64,000 bases of DNA, taken from assembly GCA_933228895.1 (NCBI GenBank), contig OW121854.1:12465131-12529130 (forward strand), written 5' to 3'. Under the pieces are notes generated by a model. The model worked only from the letters and a program-made list of their open reading frames with translations, had not been told where the DNA came from and made no database searches. This document shows, piece by piece, positions 33,543 through 44,847 of this stretch. This DNA comes from Platycnemis pennipes (lineage: Eukaryota; Arthropoda; Insecta; Odonata; Platycnemididae). Each line of letters opens with the position of its first letter. Position 1 is the first letter of the stretch. The position numbers and the translations under genes are program-made.

Positions 33543-33665
33543 GCAAGATATTCCACAGAGAAAATATCATTTGCAGTTGACGGGGACTCGAACCCGGACC
33601 CCCTGATTTCCCGCCTGGGGGGTTATTTTGTAATCTCGCCTTTTTAATGACTCTTTGCGGGAAGG
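33543..33665 (-). mobile_element. tRNA-like SINE copy, left arm of an inverted pair
   Basis: On the minus strand it carries a box B GGTTCGAGTCC (33584-33594) and, downstream, the TTTTCTCTGTGGAATATCTTG segment. About 90 bp (33583-33668) repeat as reverse complement at 35015-35105 with only a few differences. Box A is not evident. Not a functional tRNA. Confidence 0.8.
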
Positions 33666-33673
33666 AAAATATA

Positions 33674-34420
33674 CAGAGTGTCCCATTGATCGTGTGTCAT
33701 TTCTAACCTGTAATTTTAGACACTTCCTTTCGAGCCACAAGGATGAAATTTGGTACCTGGCTAGAAAAAGGATGTAAGTTTTGTTGAGTCTAAGCAAAAT
33801 ATGAAAAATATGACCTTTTGACCCCAGAAATAGGGTCCAACCTAAAATCCAAAATTTGCCTTATGGGCTTTCAATGTTAAAATATTCGAAGTACAAAAAA
33901 GATGGAATTATTCAGCGAAACTTTCGACTAATAGGTTTTTGGACACGAAGAACACGATGGAAGAACTATTGAGGTCAGAAATTGCAACTGTGACCCCTGA
34001 AAGGTCACAGTCAAGGTCACAGGGGTTACAAAAAATGAATCACGGCTTCAAACCTGTCGAATCATAGGTTTAAAAAGGTGCCAAGGTGACCTTTCAGGGG
34101 TCACAGTTGCAATTTCTGACCTCAATAGTTCTTCCATCGTGTTCTTCGTGTCCAAAAACCTATTAGTCGAAAGTTTCGCTGAATAATTCCATCTTTTTTG
34201 TACTTCGAATATTTTAACATTGAAAGCCCATAAGGCAAAATTTGGATTTTAGGTTGGACCCTATTTCTGGGGTCAAAAGGTCATATTTTTCATATTTTGC
34301 TTAAACTCAACAAAACTTACATCCTTTTTCTAGCCAGGTACCAAATTTCATCCTTGTGGCTCGAAAGGAAGTGTCTAAAATTACAGGTTAGAAATGACAC
34401 ACGATCAATGGGACACTCTG
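33674..34420. mobile_element. Near-perfect fold-back element, 335-bp arms
   Basis: The left arm (33674-34008) and right arm (34086-34420) are reverse complements of each other without gaps. I found only two mismatches by eye (near 33789 and 33855 in the left arm). The spacer is 77 bp. The ends read CAGAGTGTCCCATTGATCG and are bordered by TA on both sides, as for Tc1/mariner-type insertions. No reading frame of note exists. A transcript would fold into a dsRNA stem of more than 300 bp. Confidence 0.92.
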
Positions 34421-34454
34421 TATATATACACAGATAATTCAAGCTATTAATGAA

Positions 34455-34807
34455 ATAAGCATTTCAAACAAAGCATACCTTCAAGTGCTTAATATATTGC
34501 AGTTGAAAGTGCTGAAGTTCTTCACGTTGTGCAAATTCCAAAAATACAATTTAAAATCGTTTGTATCTTTCTCGCTCTTGCTTTTTTTCCAACTCAAGCA
34601 AAGGTGGAAACGATGGTGGCTCCATTTCACGTTCTTCATGAAGAAGAGATGGGAACTAATGGCAGGCGATAATAAAGATAAATAAAAATAGATAAAATAA
34701 ACGATTTTAAATTGTATTTTTGGAATTTGCAGAACGTGAAGAACTTCAGCACTTTTAACTGCAATATATTGGGAACTTGAAGGTATGCTTTGTTTGAAAT
34801 GCTTATT
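34455..34807. repeat. Second inverted repeat, about 107-bp arms
   Basis: 34455-34561 recurs as reverse complement at 34700-34807 (AATAAGCATTTCAAACAAAG, GTGCTGAAGTTCTTCACGTT) with a handful of mismatches. The spacer is about 140 bp. Boundaries and element class are unknown. Confidence 0.85.
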
Positions 34808-35004
34808 GCTATAATGCTATAGGAACAAACAATTTTTCACTCACCTTCACCGTATTCCTCCATTTTTGAAGAAAGCGGTCGCCGTTGCCAGGCACTCGTT
34901 TGTTTATTCAAAGTAGATGAGATCGGCAACAGATAGCGCTACCGACAGAAGCTTCGACAATTCACGAACCGTTCGTGAGCCGATCATTAAGAGAGCGAAA
35001 CGGA

Positions 35005-35205
35005 TCTCCCGCCTTCCCGCAAAGAGTCATCAAAAAGGCGGGATTACAAAATAACCCCCCTGGCCGAAAATCAGGGGGTCCAGGTTCGAGTCCCGTCCAA
35101 GGCGAATGATTTTTTTCTCTGTGGAATATCTTGCTATCGCGCCATGCAGCGGGTAACTCCGCTAAAGTTTTCGCGGCTAGCTCGCGCGCTTTGAACGTGT
35201 GAAAC
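35005..35205 (+). mobile_element. tRNA-like SINE copy, right arm of the inverted pair
   Basis: Box B GGTTCGAGTCC is at 35083-35093. The 3' body reads CAAGGCGAATGATTTTTTTC, CTCTGTGGAATATCTTGC, GCGGGTAACTCCGC, CGCGGCTAGCTCGCG, and serves as the reference for the inverted insert at 9.7 kb. The first about 90 bp mirror 33583-33668. Confidence 0.8.
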
Positions 35206-35984
35206 ATTGTCAGAAAAAAAGGGTCTCATCACTCCGAAGAAACCTTTTCCCTCCGGAAAATTTTAAAACATTTGTTTGACGTGTATTACGGGAACTTTAA
35301 ATCCTATGGTGGTGGTTTATCGTTCTTTGTGGTAATTTACAGCATCTATCCTGGTGGACAGTGGAGTCCTTGGTTCGCAATGCCGCCTTCCGTGTGCCAT
35401 CATGCACAGGAAGCCGTATGACGTTGCCGCAGCAAATAGCCGCTGATCCGTCTCATTCCTACCCATATAGGTGTATATTGATATAAAAAAGTTGTTTAAA
35501 TTACGTTCTTAATAACGATATATTGTAACAAGTGGATATCTAAAGATTACTACGGAATTAAGAGGCCATTTGTTTGACCACCCAGAGCCGAGAGAAACGC
35601 TTCTGATAAGAATGATTACAGTATCATTTCTTGCGCAGATAAATTTCTGAAATTGTTATTAAACGCATGAAACATAAATATGTATATTATGTTACAATTT
35701 GGAATAGATCGTCGGACGGGTTTTTGAGATATAAATTTTTAAAGGCGGCATAATTGTTGTACTCGTTGAAAAAAACCTCACTTTTTCAATTCACACTTCA
35801 ATATAAAATACAGCATTATTTTTCATAAATTTTATTTTTTTACTACACTTAATCATACTACACACGTATAATTGAACGAGAAAAATATGATAGTTATGAT
35901 TAAATTGTCTGTAGGTAATTTGGTTACGTATGTTTTGGTCGACAGTAGTTCCTACAGATCCTCCTAGAAATCGCCTATTGGAAT
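35206..35984. other. Unassigned AT-rich DNA
   Basis: No gene, RNA or repeat was recognised. Confidence 0.4.
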
Positions 35985-36250
35985 TCTGTGTTGCGTGGTG
36001 GTTTGCGCATTTGCCCGGAAAGCCTAAGGTCCACGGTTCGAATCCCGCTCCGGGAAACATATTTCCTCTGGCGATTTTGAACACCTTCCAAAAAGGATTC
36101 CTTGCTCTTTGCCGTTCTTTGCTCAAAGCCGATCTGGATTGATTACTGTAATTTTCCTTTCCCAGATCATATTACTCTCTATTTCTCTCTCCAAGTAGAC
36201 CCTTCCTCTATTGTACTCGCCTATGCCTTTTTTTTTCTTTTTATCCGCTA
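35985..36250 (+). mobile_element. tRNA-derived SINE
   Basis: Box A-like TGCGTGGTGGTTTGCGC (about 35992-36008) and box B GGTTCGAATCC (36035-36045) have tRNA-like spacing. A body follows with TTTCCTCTGGCGATTTT and a pyrimidine-rich end. The head resembles those of the SINEs at 61.0 and 61.3 kb (CCCGGAAAGCC/GGCAAAGGTCC). The 3' limit is approximate. Confidence 0.75.
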
Positions 36251-36476
36251 TGAAATTGAAGTTAGGCTAGTATGAGACCCAATCTTTTTGGAGCAGGCAT
36301 ATACAAAATTCTCGATACATTTTTGTGCAACACATGCGGCTCTGTCACGTTTCCTCAGGGTTTTATATTATTATTCACGAAGTTAACAGTCACAGTGACT
36401 CGTGCACGCCAGCTCAGGTCGAGCTGTTCTGCACTGGATGTAATCCACGCATGCCGTATAATAATGCTTCCAAGGT

Positions 36477-36620
36477 CATCATCATCATCATCATCATTGG
36501 TCAACAATCCTAGGATTGATTTGACGTAGCTTTCCACTCGATTCTTCTATCGGCCAAACTTTTCATTGTGACGTAATTCTTCTCTTTTACATCCTTCACA
36601 ACCTGTTCCATGTCCACATT
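36477..36620 (-). mobile_element. LINE-A 3' end
   Basis: (CATCAT)n followed by TGGTCAACAATCCTAGGATT, CCACTCGATTCTTCTATCGG and ACATCCTTCACAACCTGTTC on the plus strand equals the end of LINE-A on the minus strand. Only the last about 125 bp are present. Confidence 0.85.
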
Positions 36621-36639
36621 TGACTGATGTACTCTCTCG

Positions 36640-37150
36640 GGTAGTCCCCGCCCGGAGATCCGAATGGGGGATTATTTTACCTCCGAAATACTTTACTCTA
36701 GAGGGTTCCATCACGTCTTGATAAAAGAAAAGAGTGGAGTAGCTGCGACTACTCGGGATATTAATGTGGTGGTTTCCCCTTGCCTTCCACATCGCAGTAC
36801 TACAGCCGTTAAAGTAATGTTACCACGCCTGTAGTGAAATGAGTGTCGCTGTACCGACCACTGTGGTCTCCACCTTCACTCATGTGAAGAAGAGCTGCTG
36901 CCCTCTCCTCCGGGTGATGGGAAGCGTAATTGTTGGCGGCCTCCATCGCCAAGTCACGGCATCTTCACAGGCTCTGTATTATTTAGAGGCCTATCTTATC
37001 CAGGGATAGACCAATACCCCCTCGGAATGCCGTCGCTTTTTGCCCACGACTGCTTATTCGACGAGTAAACTGGCTTATTCTAACCTCTATATCTAGAGGT
37101 CGAACCACCATCCGCAACCCGGTGGACGCACTCGGTGGCTTTAAGCTCAG
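36640..37150. other. Possible interspersed repeat, unclassified
   Basis: The sequence has features I associate with arthropod interspersed repeats (GGTGGTTTCCCCTTGCCTTC, TAGTAATGTTACCACGCC-type stretches) and TCTAGAGG in inverted pairs. There is no second copy in the window to confirm this. Non-coding. Confidence 0.3.
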
Positions 37151-37239
37151 CCGCGAGCCAAGGTAATCTCCGTGATTTAAATTCTGTGAATTTACAGAGG
37201 CTTCAGAACGTTAGGGATGGTATAAGAAATAAGGAGGTT

Positions 37240-37262
37240 GGGGGGGGGGGGGGGGGGGGGGG
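37240..37262 (+). repeat. G23 homopolymer
   Basis: Twenty-three consecutive G on the plus strand; it can form stacked G-quadruplexes. Assemblies often get such runs wrong. Confidence 0.9.
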
Positions 37263-37267
37263 AGAGA

Positions 37268-37490
37268 AACAGGTGTTGGAATTAGCCTGCTCTGGACGGA
37301 AGGTGCTAAGGGAATCGTGGTTTAACGTCCCGTCCAACGGACGGAGTACTGAACTCGAGTGCACTGTACAAAGCAATCGAGTATAGGCAGGTTTGACAGT
37401 GAAAAATACCTTCCACTGCAGAGACTCGATCGCGAGCCCTCGGGGTAGGAGGCCAACATTTTAACCTCTACGCCAACCTGACACCCATCT
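37268..37490 (-). mobile_element. tRNA-derived SINE (same family as 11.73 kb)
   Basis: On the minus strand, box A-like GGTTGGCGTAGAGGTTA (37462-37478) and a decayed box B GCGATCGAGTC (37423-37433) precede the family core, seen on plus as CCGTCCAACGGACGG. It ends near AATTAGCCTGCTCTGGACGG, next to the G23 run. Confidence 0.8.
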
Positions 37491-37623
37491 TCCGAGGCTG
37501 GGAACAATTTAATATTAATAACAATGATTTATTTATTGCTTAAGGTTCCCCCAATTATAAGCAATTTAATTAACACATTATTTATTTATTTTTATTTTAC
37601 ATATAAAAACACCCTTGCCCTGG

Positions 37624-37933
37624 GGGGTTGTGTTTGAAACAGTCGAGATTATTTCGAATAGGTAACCAAGGAGTCACGTGGTATAAACAAGAATGGCTCG
37701 CAAATTTGATGATTTTAAACCGCTGATTACAAACGAATTCATTGTTTACACTTGTGTTCTATCTCATTTGTGGGATCTATTGTCGAGAGAGATGAGAAAA
37801 TTTCATGTGAAAACAATTTTTGATATAGTAACGAGCGATTCAGAGAAATAAAATTTGCAAACCATTCGTGTTGTACCACGTGACTCCTTGGTTACCTATT
37901 CGAGATAATTCCGAAGGTTTCAAACACAACCCC
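37624..37933. mobile_element. MITE (310 bp) with about 60-bp TIRs
   Basis: The left end GGGGTTGTGTTTGAAAC continues AATAGGTAACCAAGGAGTCA and CGTGGTA; all recur in reverse complement at 37873-37933. CCTGG flanks both sides (37619-37623, 37934-37938), a possible 5-bp TSD, although C/G runs blur the border. The core is AT-rich and non-coding. Confidence 0.85.
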
Positions 37934-37939
37934 CCTGGA

Positions 37940-38020
37940 TAGGTATTTTTACCCTGGCGGAACCCTTCTTCGGGTTGGTAGGCGAGGATTTAACCCCACT
38001 GCCACCGAGACCCCGAATGA
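37940..38020 (-). mobile_element. Degenerate tRNA-like SINE piece
   Basis: The minus strand shows a box A-like GGTCTCGGTGGCAGT directly followed by GGTTAAATCC. The distance is too short for a tRNA, so an internal deletion is likely. The MITE at 37624-37933 is inserted close to its 3' side. Confidence 0.4.
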
Positions 38021-38862
38021 TACTCATAGCACTGACAATGAGTTAATTTTCAGTTTCTCTACCGTTTCGCTCCCTTATGCTGTCTGCTTTCAAGTGTCAA
38101 AGATTTATTCTAGAAAAATTGCATAACATTGTCTGGGGATTATACTAGCAAAACATAAAACGAAGCGGCTTTTCCGCCACCGGCTTGCTTTTCGAGCCAA
38201 AGCGAATATTTACCTCTTTGTCAAGGAGACGCCATCTGGCGCAGCCTGGCGCCCGCATCAGCTGCGCAGCCGTTGGCACGGCTTCTAGCGCCTTGTGAAG
38301 TATTAACAAGCGTCCCAGCCCTTTCCGCTCATGGATAAAGCACTTCGATATTAACCCCCGTGCAACAGATTGGCGAGCCGATGATGTGGATTCATTCGTT
38401 ATTCAAACTGCTCTGCTAACCGGAAGAATATTTCTAACTACCAAACTATGTGGCGATTTTCGGCTTATCTCAGGGAAGAGTAACAGTCCCGATGTATTTT
38501 TTTCTGCATGGATTATATAAAAGGGAAATAACTCTCTGAGCGCCCGTGGAATAGCGGTTCACTGGGATATAACGTACGATTGAGAACATTATGTACTTTG
38601 TATCGTCAATGTACATTATGTACATTGTATCGTCCAGTATGTTAATTGGAAGAGGGGACTGAGTCCTAAATTTGCAGATTAAAATAAGACATTAAATAAT
38701 TAAATATACTTAACGAAGGAGTTTTGTGAAATGTATTGGGTCTATGATTGAAAGTTAAAATTGTGCTGCAGCACATAATTAAATCATATACATTTTATCA
38801 ACAGGTTCAAGCTTGATGTAGTGGAAGGTATCCATCCATAAATGAAAAACTTTTTCTTGCAC

Positions 38863-38890
38863 CCGACGATGACTCTGTGAGTAAAACGCG
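38863..38890 (+). ncRNA. Hammerhead-like core, degenerate
   Basis: CCGACGA (for CTGATGA), GACTC/GAGT pairing, then AAAAC (for GAAAC), with the same 20-base offset as the better copies at 61.4 and 63.6 kb. CGCGTAATGTGTTTATC downstream is Penelope-terminal-like. Likely inactive. Confidence 0.3.
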
Positions 38891-38974
38891 TAATGTGTTT
38901 ATCAAATTTTTGGAAAAGTGCTTAAAAGTTTTTGCATTTTAATGTACATTTTTATGTACTTTTTAATTCCTCAT

Positions 38975-39312
38975 TTGGAACTAGCCTGCTCTGGACGAAA
39001 GGCGTTTAGATGCAGGCCCGACATAAGGCCCGGGGCCCCACGAAGGAAGGGCCATCTTGGGAAGGGAAAATGATTTTTTAATTGGGGGACTGACAACTTA
39101 CCCCATGATGTCCAACAAGCTAATTTATGATTTCTTTGCATGTGATTTTTACTGCTACGTTTAACTGGTGAATATTTGTTTCAGCAGGGTTTGAGAAGTG
39201 GGGGGGGGTTCTCTATCCCGGTTAAACATTTTGTCTTACGCCCACTCTGCCTAGAGGATCACGGCTTAACGTCTCGTCCGACGGACGGTAAACTCAATTC
39301 AGCTCATCGTTC
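38975..39312 (-). mobile_element. SINE of the 11.73-kb family, split by an insertion
   Basis: 38975-39010 (CTAGCCTGCTCTGGACGAAA) and 39250-39312 (ACGTCTCGTCCGACGGACGG) match adjacent parts of the SINE at 37.27-37.36 kb. About 240 bp of unrelated sequence, including CCCGACATAAGGCCCGGGGC and a G9 run, separate them. Confidence 0.6.
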
Positions 39313-39439
39313 GGCGTTTCTTTCCGTGCCAGACAGCGATGGGTTTATCACCAGACATATCGCGCAACATTAACGTTTCGCGCCGTTACGTTTCGCAGTT
39401 CCTACTGTTAATTTTTTTGGGGAGGGGGGGGTGGGGGGG

Positions 39440-42180
39440 GAGGAAATCATTGCCCTTACTTGAAGGAAACGTTGAACTGACTCGAGATAATAAATGCGAT
39501 AATCGATTCTAATGGTATCAGCCATAAAAGTATCTTTGAAGTAATCCTTTTGATTTTACGGAATGTGGAAATTAAAGAATACTTCTTTTCCCGAGATATT
39601 GGCAGGCAAATGAGAAAGAATTTCCCCCGCCAACGTTTCCGGAATTGATTTTTCCTTGGCAAAACAACCTTTGGGATATTATAATCAATACATTTTGATT
39701 CCGATATTTCCGAGATTAGGAGATTTGAGGCTGACATTGTATCAGTGGGTTAATCCCTCTGTTCGAATGTTTTCTGTATTTTATGCATCAGTGATCAAGT
39801 CTTCTAGGTGTTTATATCCCCTTTTCAACCATATCTACTGCAGAGTGATTTCCAATAATTGCCAAGTGTGGAGTATTAAAAGTATTCATACACTGTAGTT
39901 AAGCAGGAGGACTTATTTGAGATATTTTTGCTCTGTGACCAGTCTAGTTGACCCCTGAAGATGAGATGGCAAAGGATTCACTTCGTGCACGAAGGAAATG
40001 GAATCATTACACAATGACATACCCGAGAGCTTGGGTTTTTCATCACACTTCTTTCCTCCCTGCTTTTGTAAGCGTAAACAACTGAATCCATTATGAGTCA
40101 GTGGTATTACAGGAGTCAAATGAAGAACGCTATGACATTAAGGGCTTCGGAATTTATTTTTGCGCTTTCAAGTGCGGTGGTACATATTCTTAGGAAGTGA
40201 CTTGTTTACAAATATTTTCTCACTTATAATTTTGGAATGTTGTATTTTTATTTACGTGCATTATGTTATCGAAAAGAAGTGCTTATGTGCATCTCACAGT
40301 TAAGGTATTTCATCTCTATTCTGGCAGTTTTAAAATTAATCTATATGATTTGCGATTCTGATATATAATTTCTGAATTGTGAAGGATAAGTTCAGGTCCC
40401 AGATAGCGTTCGTAATCTCCTAACCCGCCAGCTCTGCTGATAACTCTAAGGACTCACCATTTGGAACCCAGTCATGGATTGTAATTTACCTAAGTATCTA
40501 TTTGAACAATCTAGCCTATCTTTTAAGTTTCACGTATTTCTTTTATAATATGTTCCCTGGATTTTCACTAGAAACAGAAATGCAGACAAAATTGATTGCA
40601 GGAATGTGTAAATTAGAGAAAGTCCTCTTAAGTCGAATGTGAAATTAGAGCTATGGAAATATCTCGCAGTTATCGATAAACGTTTGAAATGGTATGGCTC
40701 TGATAATTTTAACTAACATAGCCTACCAAACACCGCCAAAATGATTAGCTTTTAGGAAGCTAAGAAAACGTGAGTTGAAAGTGAATGGAAAATTTAGTTA
40801 ATGTAAACTATGAGTGCCGTAATGAGGATATGTAGAATAAAGAGGAGTAATACTATATCCAAACGAGAACATTAGTATTTTCGTTAAGGTCTATAATCTT
40901 AAGAACTTGAGAAATATTTTATAATAGTATAATAGTTGACTAAATCTAACTTAAAATTCGTAGGAAAGAATACAAATTCCAGTGGACCTTAGTTCTCCTA
41001 AAAAATGGCAACTATGAATAAAATAAACCTGTAACCGAATAAACTTATCAGATCCATAAGTATTCTTCCAGTTTATTTCAATTTTTTATCTGTACAGCTG
41101 ATAAGGAGAACAACGCTGCCAAATTCATTTGTAGTGGGTGCACGATTGCATTTTCAGTCTGTGCTCTATTTGGCACATGCTTCTCCTATGGTCGAATTAA
41201 GTCTCGAAAGTGGGTGAATGATGACAAAGAAAACTTCAAAAGCCTGACAAATGCCTAACGTAATGTGAGATGGGCGTTAATCAATCAGGGGTCCTTATTC
41301 TCTTTCTAAAACTCTCGTGGTATCCAAGGGATAACATAGGTTTTTCGGACTCGCGTTAACTTTTTGTAAACATTCTAATGAGGAAATCAATGAAACGCAA
41401 CCTCGGTTTCGTTGCTGGGGAGATAACCGAGGTTGCGTTTCAAACGAGAATACGGGCCCAGGAGAGACGAACGATGTTCATTTTCATATGGGCCGTCTCG
41501 CCCGAGGGTGACTCCTCTTCTATTGTTGTCTTCGTCTTCTGGAACTCTCCCAAGGAGCGGCAGCGGCAACCCTTCCGTGGTGCATAATACACCGCTCGGC
41601 CTGGAAATTTAATATCGGAATTCCCAGCTACCTCCGGTGCCCGCGACGTTGCCGTGCGCCCACACATCTGTGCATAATCCAGCCCTCTCCTCTTTCTCCA
41701 CGGGGCCGATGAGCCCATTATAAACTTTGCAGGCCCTAGGAAGCTGCCTTGCGGGATACGCCCTCGAGCGCAAACGAGATCCACGCGCCCTCCATTATCC
41801 TTCCTCCCCGGATTCCCTCCCTCGCGTTCGTGGAGATGGTGTGATAACCCATGCACCCCTAATTTCGCCCTCCTCTGTTGCTCCTGACTTTTTGCACTTT
41901 TCGCCCTAGCCGGTAATTTACTCTTGTGCCTCTCCCGCTTATCTTCAGTGCGTTCAGTGCGCATGCGCCCGAACGATTGGAGCACTCCCCTTTCGTGGGG
42001 TCTGATGTGCCATTTTCCCTTAACCCATTACCACCCATTGCGCGCATTTCACGTTACCGTCATATAATTCCGTCATTCGAGACCAGAATTCGCGAGTGGG
42101 TAACAACATTTATGGATTATCCCGCAAACGTTTTATACGGATTTTTTTACGTCCATTCTCGAAGCAGACTTTAATTTATA
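39440..42180. other. Unassigned DNA with GC-rich block at 41440-42060
   Basis: No gene was recognised in 2.7 kb. The 3' 600 bp is GC-richer with overlapping open frames on both strands (up to 181 codons, minus strand) but no domain, signal peptide or splice-supported structure that I can defend. A perfect hairpin lies at 41391-41442. Confidence 0.4.
41391..41442. repeat. Perfect 18-bp inverted repeat, 16-nt loop
   Basis: TGAAACGCAACCTCGGTT (41391-41408) and AACCGAGGTTGCGTTTCA (41425-41442) are exact reverse complements. It is isolated, with no TSD or repeat family around it. Confidence 0.95.
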
Positions 42181-42182
42181 CC

Positions 42183-43330
42183 TCATCATCATCATCATCA
42201 AGGGTGAACAATCCTAGGATTGGTTTGACGCAGCCTTCCACTCGATTCTTCTATCGGCTAACCTCTTCATCTTAACGTAGTTCCTCTCTTTCACGTCATT
42301 TACGACCTGTTCCATATATCTTATACGCGACCTGCACTTTCCATTCTTCCCATTCACTTTTCCTTCGACGATTGTCTTCATCAGGCCATCGTGTCTTAAG
42401 ATGTGGCCGATTAAGTTGTCCCGTCTTCTTTTTATAGTTTTCAGCAGACTTCTCTTTTCTCCCATTCTTCTTGCGACTTCTTAATTGGTCACTCGGTCGA
42501 TCCATTTTATCTTCATCATTCTTCGATAGCACCATATTTAGAATGTTTCCACCCTTTTCTTCTCCTCTGCTGTCATCGTCCATGCCTCACTGCCATAAAG
42601 AAACATGCTCCAGATAAACATTTCGATGAATTGTTTCCTTACTTCCAATCTTGTATTTCCAGCTGTAACTAGATTCTTCTTTTGATAGAATACCCTCGTT
42701 GCCTGGGCTATTCTTCTCATTATTTCTTTCTTGCTTCGTCCAACGTTGGTTGCTCTGATCCCCACGTAACAGAACTCTTTCACCTCTTCCCGTTTCTGCT
42801 TCCCTAGGTTCATGTTGGTTTTAAGCTCTTCTCTCTTGCTGCACACCAATATCTTTGTTTCCTTCTTATTGATCTTCAGATGATAACTGGCCATTGTCCT
42901 TTCCATGGTTGCTAGCATCTTATTCAGCTCCTTCTCTGTCTTTGCTATGAGAGCTATGTCATCAGCGAATCGTAGCATGCCGATAGTTTCTCCATAGATA
43001 TTCACTCCAGAACAGTTCTCCTTGATTTCTTTGATGGCTCTCTCGATGCAAACATTAAAAATTCCGGGAGACAGTGCACATCTTTGTATCACTCCTTTCC
43101 TAATTCTTGCTCTTTTACAGCTGGGTCCAGATGTTATCACCGCCACTTGGTTTTTATACTAACTGTGGATAATTCTTCGGTCATTGTACGACACTCCAAT
43201 TCCTTTCAGAATTCCAAGCAATAAATTCCAATAAACGTTGTCAAAAGCCTTCTCTAAATTCACAAATGCAATGAAGGTCGGTTTGTTCTTCTCAATTCTC
43301 TTCTCTATAAGCAGCCTAAGGGCCATTATT
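42183..43330 (-). mobile_element. LINE-A copy (RT active site to 3' end)
   Basis: On the minus strand, an open segment of about 200 codons (42538-43146) contains IRKGVIQRCALSPGIFN, MLRFADDIALIAKTEKELN, LKINKKETKILVCSKREE, VGRSKKEIMRRIAQA and LYGSEAWTMTAEEKKRVETF. The frame then shifts into IGHILRHDGLMKTIVEGKVN and LADRRIEWKAASNQS, ending at the (ATG)n tail at 42184-42203. The FADD box is intact. The 5' end near 43330 is truncated inside the RT domain. A few stops and shifts make it inactive. Confidence 0.92.
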
Positions 43331-44845
43331 AATCTATACCTATTGATTTATTTTCCGCTACTATGTGGCGAGAGAAATGAAATCAATATCTTTGGCGTAG
43401 AAAAACTTGGCAGAAAATAATGTGAAGTTGAAAATGCTTCCTAAAAGATTTTATTATCTTGTGTTATGCAATTTACTAATTATGGTATTAGCTATGCATT
43501 TGTAATGCTACCGAATGTAGTGATTTCGCATCAGCGCCATAACCTGGCTAATCGTGAAGCAGTGTTGTTGTGCAATCAAAGTAGAAAGGGGAGCGAAGGT
43601 TTAACTCAAATTTGTGTTCTTTAAGAATGTGATAACAATGTTGAAAGCATTAGAAATAATGGAACTTCTGCAATGCCTTACGTATGCACGTTTAGCAACC
43701 CAAGCCCTCGAATATATTCAAAGGGACACTTTATGGTGGTTACAGTCGGATCACCCTTTTTGCCTGATAAACTATTAATTTATTTAACCTGGGCTAGATG
43801 AGGCCATATGGCTCCCTATGCCCTTACCCTAGCCCAAGGTTCATTACGAAACTGAGTTCAATAATTAAACAGTTAACAACTAAGAATTATACCTTTTTGT
43901 TGAGCAGTATACATATTTTTTTACAATCGTTTAAATCATCTTGAAAGAATTTGTTCCTCTACAATGGAAAAAGTAATTGACACGAAATTGAAACTATTGA
44001 TAATCTTTCGAAGCGTCTAAAGTATCTCGTACTTCGCTCCTTTCCTCTTGTGCTACTATGATACTTCCCATCTCAAATTGACCTTTTCCTTCCATTTTGT
44101 GGTCTCTGTTGTTCTCTAATTACCTAAAATTTTTCCAACCGTTGGAGCCTTGATCCAAGTACCTCGCAATATGTGCATCATCTACTTTGCAACTCCATTA
44201 AAAGCAAATCCGATTACTTCCTCTCTTACTCCTGGTTTAGTTTCATTTTTTCTGTTTTCTTCTCCAGCGAGCCTTTCTTCCCTTGATCTCGAAACCCCCC
44301 TTCCATAGATAAGCATCTATTTCGGAATCTTGTGAGCTTATGTGAGCTTGTGAGAATTATATAAGAGTTTGCTAACTGGTGTTTTTCTTTCATGTTGTAA
44401 TTAGTTTTTTAAAGTTATGACACGTATGTAGGCATATTATATGTTATTTATAATTCTAAAGGTTATTAACTTTAGGATTTATAATTATAAATCGGAGATG
44501 AGAAAGACTATCGATCTCTCTTTTTACATGTATATCATAATAAAAGTATTGTCTTCAACAGCAATAATGTGTTTTCACAGCGATTCTTGTTCATGTTATT
44601 CATGAAAATGAATATCTTTCCTTTCGTTAGATGTACTGCCTCGCTTCTTTTTACTTTCCCTCAGAACATGCTTATGTAATGATACCATATTCTTGATCTT
44701 TATATTTTATCTCATCGGTTTGTTACTGCTTTATATGGTGAATTCGTTATTACGAGCTTAAACGTTCACATCCTTACTTTGATTGAACCATTTTGGTGGA
44801 AACGAAACTCGCGTTAAGGCAAGCTTTGCCATTTTTTAAATGTCT
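43331..44845. other. Unassigned AT-rich DNA
   Basis: No gene or repeat was recognised. A short inverted pair, AACCTGGGCTAG/CTAGCCCAAGGTT, lies at 43788-43843. Confidence 0.45.
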
Positions 44846-44847
44846 CT

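Noticed and set aside
41440..41985. 181-codon minus-strand open frame in a GC-rich block
   Set aside because: Opposing strand frames are also open, the composition is arginine/glycine-rich without a domain, and no splice or promoter context supports it.
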